From Methylococcaceae bacterium NSM2-1 (lineage in GTDB: Bacteria > Pseudomonadota > Gammaproteobacteria > Methylococcales > Methylomonadaceae): a stretch of 5,655 nt of DNA. Where the stretch lies: positions 1-5,655 of the forward strand of contig NQJI01000109.1 of NCBI GenBank assembly GCA_002256705.1. Direction: 5' to 3'. Positions within the stretch are counted from its first letter, which is position 1; the number at the start of each line of letters is the position of its first letter. Shown here in pieces: positions 1 to 5,387 of this stretch. A program made the position numbers and the translations under genes. The notes beneath the pieces were generated by a model. That model worked only from the letters and a program-made list of their open reading frames with translations. It had not been told where the DNA came from and ran no database searches.

Positions 1-1396
1 CATCCCCTATTTTGTAGACTCTATGCTGGATGGGCTAAATGCAGTCAGTACAGATAAGGCTGATGCTACCATTACATTTATGGCCACAGCCAGTTATCTG
101 CAAACAAAATACCTGCTGACTGATCTGAAATTTGCAGCCTTCTATGATCGCAATAGCGCTAATGAAAGCATTGCTGTACGTAAAGACTGGCCTACCCTGG
201 CGACCATTTTACAAAAGGCGCTGGATACATTAAGTGAAGAAGAAATGCAGAATATCTACGCTAAATGGGTTCCCAGTATTAAACCCTCAACAGACTATGG
301 ACTGATTTGGAAAATCGTAGTCGCTTTCTTAATTGTATTGGCCATATTAATATTATGGATTGCCCGGGTTCGCAGACAAAACAGGAAAATCAAACTGTCA
401 AAAAACGAAGTTCAGGCCACCAACAAAATTCTGCAAGCATTGAAAAGCGACCTTGAACATCTGGTCTTAAAGCGCACTGCTGAATTGAATTCCAGCGAAC
501 ATAAATTTCGTAGTCTGGTTGAGAATCTTCGTAATGAATACTTTTTTTATCAGCGCGATTGCAACGGCATTTTTACATACATTAGCCCGTCTATTACAAA
601 CATCCTCGGATACACTGTGGATGAATTCATGACTCATTACCATGAGTATCTTACTGATAATCAGGTAAACCTTAAAATTGATGAGCTCACCAAACAGTAT
701 ACCCAAAACATGCCCATTTCTCCTTACCAGTTAGAAATTTACAATGCACAGAAAAATATCCATTGGCTTGAAGTGACAGATACCCCTGTTTATGATGAAT
801 ACGACAAATGTATAGGCGTTGTTGGCATTGTGCATGACATCACTATACGAAAACAAGCTGATGATCGCTTAATCTGGCTATCTTATTACGATGAATTAAC
901 CGGTTTGGCTAATCGCCGGTTATTTGCCGATCGGCTTCAAAATGCCATCAATATGGCGAATCGCACTAAACTGCCAGTTTCACTTTTTTACCTGGATCTG
1001 GATCGCTTCAAGTTTATCAATGACAGCATGGGACATGCTGTTGGTGACGAGGTACTCAAGGAAACGGCCAGAAGACTAGTCTCCACTCTGCGTGATTCCG
1101 ATATTGCAGCCCGCCTTGGCGGGGATGAATTTATTCTATTACTACCGGAAACCGATGCCAATGGAGCGGTACCTGTTGCTGAAAAAATTCTGAAAAAATT
1201 ACGGGAGCCTTATATTTTTGAGGAGAAGGAATTGACCCTGGGCGCCAGTATCGGTATTGCTGTCTATCCCCAGAATGCCTGTAATGGTGAAGCCCTGGTT
1301 CATCATGCTGACACTGCAATGTATCACGCAAAACAGGAAAAGCTTGGTTTTTCCTTTTATTCCGAAAGCATGCAGCAAGAAAAAACAATTGGATAA
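1..1396 (+). CDS. Membrane sensor diguanylate cyclase (SBP_bac_3-TM-PAS-GGDEF), 5' end missing
   Basis: This enzyme should make the second messenger c-di-GMP from two GTP in response to a periplasmic ligand. The reading frame is open to the left edge (frame of position 2), so the true start is upstream; residues here are numbered from the Met at 23. Residues 1-85 match the end of a bacterial extracellular solute-binding family 3 domain (ADATITFMATASYL, then AVRKDWPTLATIL and a final YAKWV). A transmembrane helix spans about 95-114, followed by a basic, probably coiled-coil linker (115-160), a PAS domain (about 162-279, with FTYISPSITNILGY) and a GGDEF domain (about 283-445). DELTGLANR begins at 290 and an intact GGDEF signature lies at 366-370. 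An RxxD inhibitory site (R357, D360) sits five residues before it, so product feedback is likely. No EAL domain follows; the gene ends at tandem TAA TAA stops. The ligand is unknown. It converges with guaD. Confidence 0.93.
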   Translation, partial: IPYFVDSMLDGLNAVSTDKADATITFMATASYLQTKYLLTDLKFAAFYDRNSANESIAVRKDWPTLATILQKALDTLSEEEMQNIYAKWVPSIKPSTDYGLIWKIVVAFLIVLAILILWIARVRRQNRKIKLSKNEVQATNKILQALKSDLEHLVLKRTAELNSSEHKFRSLVENLRNEYFFYQRDCNGIFTYISPSITNILGYTVDEFMTHYHEYLTDNQVNLKIDELTKQYTQNMPISPYQLEIYNAQKNIHWLEVTDTPVYDEYDKCIGVVGIVHDITIRKQADDRLIWLSYYDELTGLANRRLFADRLQNAINMANRTKLPVSLFYLDLDRFKFINDSMGHAVGDEVLKETARRLVSTLRDSDIAARLGGDEFILLLPETDANGAVPVAEKILKKLREPYIFEEKELTLGASIGIAVYPQNACNGEALVHHADTAMYHAKQEKLGFSFYSESMQQEKTIG

Positions 1397-1437
1397 TAAA
1401 AGAGCAACGAGGTCAGGTTCGTACGGCATTCTTGTCA

Positions 1438-1458
1438 TTATTGAAAGGGTGTCAATAA
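1438..1458. repeat. Inverted repeat between convergent genes, possible weak terminator
   Basis: The arms TTATTGA and TCAATAA (7 bp) flank a 7-base loop in the 55-base gap between the cyclase gene and guaD; the right arm overlaps the guaD stop codon. It could form an RNA hairpin on either strand where the two transcripts meet. The stem is AT-rich and no T-run follows directly on either strand, so it is not a canonical intrinsic terminator. Confidence 0.3.
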
Positions 1459-1919
1459 ACCACCTTGTCACTTTTTTCAGTCCATATGTTAAACGGCTGC
1501 AAGGCATTCGCCAAGTTTAAATGGTGCATTGGAATGCTGCGTTCCGAGGGCGGAACCAAAATTTCATCATAAATGAAACTATCATCAAAATTGGCGGCAG
1601 CGGCATCAAAACGACTACAAGCATAATAGACTTTTGCAAGTCTTGCCCAGTAGATTGCACCTAAACACATGGGACAGGGTTCGCAGCTGGTGTAAAGAAT
1701 GCAGTTGTGAAGCTGGAAATCATTAAGCTTTATACATGCCAGGCGTATGGCCACAATCTCTGCATGAGCGGTAGGATCAAGTGTACAGGTAACTTTGTTG
1801 CCGCTGGCGGCTATCAGCTGACTATCTTTTACAATAATCGCACCATAAGGACCGCCATGGCCTGACGTGACGTTTTCTGATGCCAAAGCTATAGCTTGCT
1901 GCAAATATTCCTTGTGCAT
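1452..1919 (-). CDS. guaD: Guanine deaminase (cytidine-deaminase-fold, GuaD type)
   Basis: GuaD hydrolyses guanine to xanthine and ammonia in the cytoplasm, in purine salvage and catabolism. The 155-residue length matches the Bacillus subtilis GuaD type (156 residues), and the text is strikingly alike throughout, including ILYTSCEPCPMCLGAIYWAR and FDDSFIY. The zinc site is visible: H52 and E54 in the HAE motif (E54 the expected proton shuttle), and C82 and C85 in PCPMC. GGPYGAIIVKD near the N-terminus fits the purine-binding strand. The protein ends in Tyr, as the B. subtilis enzyme does; from memory, that C-terminal tail helps close the active site. The ATG directly abuts the metA TAG stop with no good Shine-Dalgarno of its own, which suggests translational coupling to metA. 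Family members can accept related substrates: the N. europaea homologue is reported to deaminate ammeline. A side activity is therefore possible. Confidence 0.93.
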   Translation of the reverse strand: MHKEYLQQAIALASENVTSGHGGPYGAIIVKDSQLIAASGNKVTCTLDPTAHAEIVAIRLACIKLNDFQLHNCILYTSCEPCPMCLGAIYWARLAKVYYACSRFDAAAANFDDSFIYDEILVPPSERSIPMHHLNLANALQPFNIWTEKSDKVVY

Positions 1920-2984
1920 CTACAAGCCCAAGGGATTATCCGGATCTACACCCTCCATAAAAGGCAAGCGTCGATCCTGATTGGTAAGTTGATATATTTT
2001 GCCTAACCAGTTGTTGAAAACGGCTTTTGCCGTATCTTTCCAGGTGTTGTCAATATGCTCCAGTACCTGAGCTTCGGGAAACTCAACCAGTATTTTTTCT
2101 GAATGTCTGACCGATCTGACATGTCGTTCATAATCGGTAAAAATTTGCTGCACAATCTCATTAAAATAATGTTCGGGAAAGGGTGGATAGTCTGTTCTTT
2201 CTCCACGATAAAACCGCATCACTTCCCGTTTATATTCTTTTAACAAACTGATATCATCGTATTCGGGATGACCTTGAAAGAATATAGTGCGAAAGCCATC
2301 GGGACTGACCGCAAGATGTACTCCGGCTTCTTTGCTGGCTGCCAGGATCTTAAGTCCACATCGTTCCATGTCACTTTGAAATATTTCATTGAAACGGGAG
2401 TGAGGCACATCAAAGCGGGTATTGATTTCTGCAACCAAAGGATGGGTTCGGTCGATGAGTCTGTGAGGAAAAACCCCCCAGCATTTAGCGGGCAAGCGGG
2501 TGCGCTCAATGCCGTAACAGTATTGAATGACGGCATGGGTAGCAAGGCATGAGCAGAGTACAGAGGTGACATTTTCCTTGGCCCAGGAAAATACCTCCAT
2601 GAGAGGCTGCCAGAAGTCCTCTTCGGGTAGCCTGGGATGGGTGACATTGGCTCCGCTGATAATCAAGGCATCCAGGCCATCCTGTTTGATTTTTTCAAAA
2701 GGCTCGTAATATTTATCAATATGCGCCTGTGCCTCCGGACTTCTTTTCAGGCCCTCTACGGTAAAAGGATGGACATGGAATTGAACGATTTGATTACAAG
2801 CGCCCACCAGCCGAAAAAATTGTCTTTCTGTCGCCTCCAATGCAGCATCGGGCATCATGTTGAGCAGACCGATATGCATTTCCCTGATATCCTGTTGGCT
2901 GGCGCGATCCGGCGCCAATATTTCTTCACCTTCTTCGCGCAGGCGTTTAAAAGTTGGTAAATCAATGTGAGCGACTAAAGGCAT
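1920..2984 (-). CDS. metA: Homoserine O-succinyltransferase (MetA/HTS family, long form)
   Basis: MetA activates L-homoserine with an acyl-CoA, the first committed step of methionine biosynthesis, in the cytoplasm. The 354 residues cover the whole HTS family fold. LLNMMPDAALEATERQF (41-57) corresponds to the LILNLMPKK.ETE region of the E. coli enzyme. C146 in LCSCLATH is the expected acyl-thioester nucleophile. PHSRFNEIF (194-202) is the homoserine-binding loop, and H239 and E241 in QGHPEYD complete the catalytic set. It is about 45 residues longer than E. coli MetA (309), mainly after the GHPEYD segment and at the C-terminus; the ending FNNWLGKIYQLT..DRR is typical of the long proteobacterial form annotated as succinyltransferase. 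At the acyl-CoA specificity position the motif is GANVT rather than GAPLG (E. coli) or GAPVE (acetyl type), so the donor is assigned from the subfamily. A weak ACGAG Shine-Dalgarno lies 8 bases before ATG. It starts 19 bases after the ATPase gene and abuts guaD. Confidence 0.95.
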   Translation of the reverse strand: MPLVAHIDLPTFKRLREEGEEILAPDRASQQDIREMHIGLLNMMPDAALEATERQFFRLVGACNQIVQFHVHPFTVEGLKRSPEAQAHIDKYYEPFEKIKQDGLDALIISGANVTHPRLPEEDFWQPLMEVFSWAKENVTSVLCSCLATHAVIQYCYGIERTRLPAKCWGVFPHRLIDRTHPLVAEINTRFDVPHSRFNEIFQSDMERCGLKILAASKEAGVHLAVSPDGFRTIFFQGHPEYDDISLLKEYKREVMRFYRGERTDYPPFPEHYFNEIVQQIFTDYERHVRSVRHSEKILVEFPEAQVLEHIDNTWKDTAKAVFNNWLGKIYQLTNQDRRLPFMEGVDPDNPLGL

Positions 2985-3003
2985 AATAAATGCTCGTTAT
3001 TCA

Positions 3004-3849
3004 TCATGGCCTGGAGCCAAGGGCATTAGCGACAAGCTGGATAAAATCTGCTTCATTTTTAACAGTGGCGGCATCATTCGCATCAATGGTATAGCCATAT
3101 TGATCTGCGATTGCTTGATAACGTGGCAGCCGGGACTTGAATAATTCCGGAAAAACCCAGGAAACAAACTCATCGGGTGGCATGACATCAGTAGAGGCGT
3201 AGTTTTTTAGGCGCATAAATTCAGCGAGTTTTTCATCAAGAAAAGCTTCCCGGTAATACAATGGTTTGGGATCGGTTTTGGCACGCTCAATAATGGTTTG
3301 TTCCAGGGTTGGTGGTATTTTGATGTAAATGATCAACGTGTTTTGTGCCAATGTTTCCACGACATCAGGGCAGTCCAGCTCGCAAACGCTGCCTCCGGCA
3401 TCATTGATAAAGTGGTGGTAACCATAGATGTCTTCAGCTTTATGAATAAACTCAGGCACATCATTCATCGCAGCAATTTCTGCCTGATGATGCAAATTTT
3501 GTCGGCGTTTGAATTCCTGCAAAGATAGACCGCCTTTGGCAGGATCACCAACTTTTCCCAGGAAAGTGGAAACAGGAGCAAGATTATCAACGGTTATTTT
3601 ATTGGAAATATATATAGAGTCAGACAATAGTAAATCACGCAAAAAGGGCACGCTCATTGCTTGGCGTTTAATATTATCCAGAATCGGTTCTCGCAGATAT
3701 TTCGTGCCTATCCGGTAATCACCTGAATAGTGAAACCATTTGGCTTTGGGTAATTTATTGGCTAATGTCGTTTTTCCGGCACCGGACATGGCCAGCAAGG
3801 TAATTCTTTTTGATTGCCAATCGAGGAACTCCTGAGGACTCATTTTCAT
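3004..3849 (-). CDS. P-loop ATPase of unknown function, kinase-like
   Basis: This is a 281-residue soluble protein with a Walker A P-loop near its N-terminus: AMSGAGKTTLA, with K26 and T27. A basic and aromatic segment follows (HYSGDYRIGTKYL, 40-52). The placing of the P-loop and the later strand LIIYIKIP resemble small-molecule kinases and related NTPases. Other stretches that look conserved are FLGKVGDPAKGGL (96-108), EFKRRQNLHHQAE (112-124) and FINDAGGSVCEL (147-158). No DNA-binding, membrane or secretion signal is seen. From memory, proteins of this kind are annotated simply as ATPase in proteobacteria; the substrate is not known and none is assigned here. The ATG at 3849 was chosen over the one two codons later because AAGGAA (3858-3863) is better spaced from it. 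The gene ends in tandem TGA TGA stops, 15 bases after the acidic-protein gene and 19 before metA. Confidence 0.85.
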   Translation of the reverse strand: MKMSPQEFLDWQSKRITLLAMSGAGKTTLANKLPKAKWFHYSGDYRIGTKYLREPILDNIKRQAMSVPFLRDLLLSDSIYISNKITVDNLAPVSTFLGKVGDPAKGGLSLQEFKRRQNLHHQAEIAAMNDVPEFIHKAEDIYGYHHFINDAGGSVCELDCPDVVETLAQNTLIIYIKIPPTLEQTIIERAKTDPKPLYYREAFLDEKLAEFMRLKNYASTDVMPPDEFVSWVFPELFKSRLPRYQAIADQYGYTIDANDAATVKNEADFIQLVANALGSRP

Positions 3850-3864
3850 GCAATAGTTTCCTTG

Positions 3865-4164
3865 CTATTCCAGATAATCATCAATGTCCATGTCTTCAGG
3901 ATTGGGCTTGTGTTCATCCGGGTCTGAATAGCCCAGATCATCGGTTTCAATGTCGTCAAAAGGTGCGCTCCAGTCTTCAGGATCTTCGATGTAATCAAAG
4001 GTTGAGTTATACCAGCTGTCATGATCGTATTCGCCAATATCACCATTAAGGTATTGGACTTCAATTGAATCGTCATTTTCATCGATGGCGACAACTTTAA
4101 ACTTCAGATTATTTTCTACGTCTTTGTACCAGCTGCCGATGATAGGGTCTGCCACTGTTGTCAT
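3865..4164 (-). CDS. Small highly acidic conserved protein (probably DUF6763-like)
   Basis: This 99-residue protein has no known function. I count 21 Asp and 10 Glu against 4 Lys and no Arg, so it is strongly acidic. The N-terminal half reads as a small beta-rich unit (PIIGSWYKD, then FKVVAIDENDDSIEVQYLNG and HDSWY). The C-terminal half, from about residue 57, is a low-complexity acidic tail with EDWSAPFDDIETDDLGY. The layout, with GSWY, then VVAID..DD.IE.QY and a late EDW, fits my memory of the gammaproteobacterial family DUF6763, but this was not searched. No signal peptide, membrane segment or cysteine is seen. A good GAGG Shine-Dalgarno (4173-4176) lies 8 bases before ATG, so the start is well supported. 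It is the first gene of the four-gene minus-strand cluster, 15 bases before the ATPase gene. Confidence 0.8.
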   Translation of the reverse strand: MTTVADPIIGSWYKDVENNLKFKVVAIDENDDSIEVQYLNGDIGEYDHDSWYNSTFDYIEDPEDWSAPFDDIETDDLGYSDPDEHKPNPEDMDIDDYLE

Positions 4165-4218
4165 GATTGTTACCTCAATTGTTAGTCAGGATGTTCTATA
4201 GGAGATTTAAATTAGCGG

Positions 4219-4248
4219 ATAATATTAACAAGGCTAAAGAAAATACAA
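4219..4248 (-). promoter_or_regulatory. Candidate sigma-70 promoter for the acidic protein-ATPase-metA-guaD operon
   Basis: On the minus strand a -35-like TTGTAT (4243-4248) and a -10-like TATTAT (4219-4224) are separated by 18 bases, about 55 bases upstream of the first ATG of the cluster. The -10 matches consensus at five of six positions; the -35 only at three. No other promoter is evident inside the tight cluster. Confidence 0.35.
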
Positions 4249-4330
4249 AACTATTTTGCACGGATTGAAATGCTATTGATATTTGATCGCTACCTTAAAT
4301 ACAACACTAAGAATTATCGTGTAGAGATTG

Positions 4331-4338
4331 TCTGAACA
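4331..4338 (+). repeat. Direct repeat copy 1, TCTGAACA
   Basis: This is the first of two identical 8-base words in the intergenic region; the second begins exactly 70 bases downstream, at 4401. It sits inside an imperfect dyad (CTG-AA-CAG). A shorter related word, TCTGAA, occurs again at 4453. The spacing is close to a whole number of helical turns, which would place the copies on a similar DNA face, but no binding protein can be named. Confidence 0.3.
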
Positions 4339-4395
4339 GTTATAGTGGAACTGAGGCTTCCTTGCAAGTGTGTACTCAGCTATATACGCTTGTAA

Positions 4396-4410
4396 AGTGT
4401 TCTGAACACT
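4396..4410. promoter_or_regulatory. Perfect 15-base palindrome, candidate operator
   Basis: The arms AGTGTTC and GAACACT pair perfectly around a single central T. A loop of one base is too tight for a stable RNA hairpin, so this reads better as a site for a dimeric DNA-binding protein than as a terminator. It includes copy 2 of TCTGAACA (4401-4408). It lies about 230 bases upstream of the operon's first ATG and about 310 bases upstream of smbP, so its target gene is unclear. Confidence 0.35.
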
Positions 4411-4501
4411 CTAAAATCGTTGCTATGAAATCCGATTATCTGCATTGGATAGTCTGAATTCGGCAGATGAAGCGAGCGGCAGGTCGTTCGTGCTGGTGCA
4501 T

Positions 4502-4519
4502 AAAAACCCGTCACGGGCC
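4502..4519 (-). terminator. Weak terminator-like hairpin with T-run, minus strand
   Basis: On the minus strand, CCCG-TGA-CGGG is followed directly by five T (4506 down to 4502). The core CCCGT-C-ACGGG (4507-4517) is a perfect 11-base palindrome. The stem is short, and no minus-strand gene lies just upstream for it to terminate, so a functional role is doubtful. Confidence 0.2.
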
Positions 4520-4596
4520 TGTCGAAAGGGAAGAACTACCTTTTAAACAACTCGGCTGCGATTTTTATATCGATCAATGTATTGCAAAATAAATTC

Positions 4597-4628
4597 CATG
4601 GTGGTTACAATGTAATTGTCGAACCATG
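4597..4628. promoter_or_regulatory. Nested 32-base dyad upstream of smbP, candidate operator or RNA hairpin
   Basis: The outer arms CATGGT (4597-4602) and ACCATG (4623-4628) enclose the inner arms ACAAT (4607-4611) and ATTGT (4615-4619) around a GTA centre. An overlapping palindrome, TTACA-A-TGTAA, lies at 4605-4615. Together they can fold into a stem with one internal loop, or offer a symmetric protein site. The element lies about 90 bases before the smbP start, just upstream of the only promoter-like pair seen there, which is a natural place for an operator. Confidence 0.4.
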
Positions 4629-4640
4629 TGTTTTCCGCCT

Positions 4641-4669
4641 TTGTAGGTGGTAATGAACGTTTTTAGAAA
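4641..4669 (+). promoter_or_regulatory. Weak candidate promoter for smbP
   Basis: TTGTAG (4641-4646) and TAGAAA (4664-4669) are separated by 17 bases and would give a 5' leader of roughly 40 bases before the smbP ATG. Both hexamers match consensus only partly (three and four of six), so another sigma factor or an activator may be involved. Confidence 0.2.
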
Positions 4670-4706
4670 AAGTGGTATCGACAACATATATATTCCAAAT
4701 AATACT

Positions 4707-4712
4707 GAGGAG
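4707..4712 (+). promoter_or_regulatory. Strong Shine-Dalgarno that fixes the smbP start
   Basis: GAGGAG ends 6 bases before the ATG at 4719. It supports that ATG over an in-frame GTG at 4647, which would add 24 residues ahead of an otherwise perfect signal peptide. Confidence 0.8.
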
Positions 4713-4718
4713 AGAATA

Positions 4719-5063
4719 ATGAAAAAATTAGCACCTTTATTTGCCGGTTTGTTATTGTGTTTGAGCACTACTGTTTTCGCCGAAGAGCATCTCGACCAGG
4801 CGCTGGAACATGCTAACGCTGCATTAGCGGAAGGGCAAGCTGGCAAAGCTTCAAGTTTGGTCACACATGCGAAAGCGGCTCTGGATCATTCGCTGGCAGC
4901 TTCTATAGTGGCTAAAAGCGTGCCAAAAGGGCATATAGACGCGGCCTCTGAGTCGCTGCAAGATGCCATTGATCATGGCACTTTGAATCATGTGGAACCG
5001 GCTACTAAATCCGCAGAAGAGGGCGTAACGCACCTTAAAGCCGCTAAAGCCGCCACAAAATAA
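4719..5063 (+). CDS. smbP: Small metal-binding protein, SmbP family, periplasmic
   Basis: The 114-residue precursor has a clear Sec signal peptide: MKK, a hydrophobic core, then VFA with likely cleavage after A21. The mature protein, about 93 residues, is Ala-, His- and Lys-rich and should form an all-helical bundle. It matches the SmbP family of Nitrosomonas europaea, a periplasmic protein that binds Cu and other divalent metals, with the family's pattern of HA..A..H and a closing AT..AEEGVTHLKAA. The eight histidines (24, 31, 50, 57, 72, 86, 91, 105) fall largely at 7- or 14-residue spacing. The two halves, about 22-61 and 70-109, align without gaps at an offset of 48, with H24/H72, G39/G87 and H57/H105 in register, which shows an internal duplication. 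It seems poorer in His than the N. europaea protein. A role in metal buffering or tolerance is inferred. It appears monocistronic, with its own Shine-Dalgarno and terminator. Confidence 0.85.
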   Translation: MKKLAPLFAGLLLCLSTTVFAEEHLDQALEHANAALAEGQAGKASSLVTHAKAALDHSLAASIVAKSVPKGHIDAASESLQDAIDHGTLNHVEPATKSAEEGVTHLKAAKAATK

Positions 5064-5082
5064 TATCGATTAGCTTTCCAAG

Positions 5083-5112
5083 AAACGGGCGGGATATCTC
5101 GCCCGTTTTTTT
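5083..5112 (+). terminator. Strong intrinsic terminator after smbP
   Basis: The arms AAACGGGCG (5083-5091) and CGCCCGTTT (5100-5108) form a 9-bp GC-rich stem with an 8-base loop, and a run of seven T covers 5106-5112. It starts 20 bases after the smbP stop and is a textbook rho-independent terminator. Confidence 0.93.
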
Positions 5113-5387
5113 GGAGGGGCTCTATGATTTAGGCGGGCTTTTGCCAACTTTTGATGGGACATTTAATAATACGCACGAAAAAGCAAGAGACAATAATTCT
5201 GTATATGCACTTCGACTGGTCCAGTACGCGGGAAATGTTCGCAAATAGTCTTTCAGAAAATTAATTTCCTAAAAAGTAAAAACCCCATTTGAAGTTAAAC
5301 TTAATTTCTGTATCAATTCTGGAAAGACTGCAAGAAAACATACCTAAATCCTGCAAACCTTATTTTTTTATTCCCAGATTTTATTAT

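Larger units (their letters stand above)
4165..4718. other. Divergent intergenic region (554 bases) without a convincing gene
   Basis: This stretch separates the minus-strand operon from plus-strand smbP. I found no ORF here with a plausible start, Shine-Dalgarno and protein-like composition, and no tRNA fold. It holds the candidate operon promoter, the repeated word TCTGAACA at 4331 and 4401, a perfect 15-base palindrome, an inverted repeat ATCTGC/GCAGAT (4438-4443 and 4463-4468), a short GC-rich hairpin near 4507 and a nested dyad at 4597-4628. The segment at about 4470-4560 is visibly more GC-rich than its flanks. Confidence 0.6.

Noticed and set aside
1257..1520. Plus-strand ORF overlapping the end of the cyclase gene, considered as a frameshifted EAL domain
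   Set aside because: The translation shows no EAL-type motif or PDE-like text after the GGDEF domain, and the cyclase frame ends cleanly at double stops.
2240..2647. 135-codon minus-strand ORF inside metA
   Set aside because: It is an out-of-frame shadow of metA, which has full family matches across the same bases.
4470..4560. Possible tRNA or structured RNA in the GC-rich intergenic island
   Set aside because: There is no cloverleaf, no TTCGA-type T-loop in the right context and no paired acceptor ends.
4605..4615. TTACAATGTAA as a copper-box (CopY-type) operator
   Set aside because: The copper box needs two bases between TACA and TGTA and is known mainly from Firmicutes; here there is one, so it is kept only as a generic palindrome.
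4647..4718. Upstream in-frame extension of smbP from a GTG at 4647
   Set aside because: The extension has no Shine-Dalgarno and would bury a perfect Sec signal peptide; GAGGAG is correctly placed for the ATG at 4719.
4574..4864. 96-codon minus-strand ORF across the smbP start
   Set aside because: It is antisense to the smbP signal peptide, leader and first helix; its composition reflects the reverse complement of Ala- and Leu-rich codons.
5215..5225. 11-base palindrome ACTGG-T-CCAGT downstream of smbP
   Set aside because: It is short and isolated, without a neighbouring promoter or gene start; chance occurrence is plausible.
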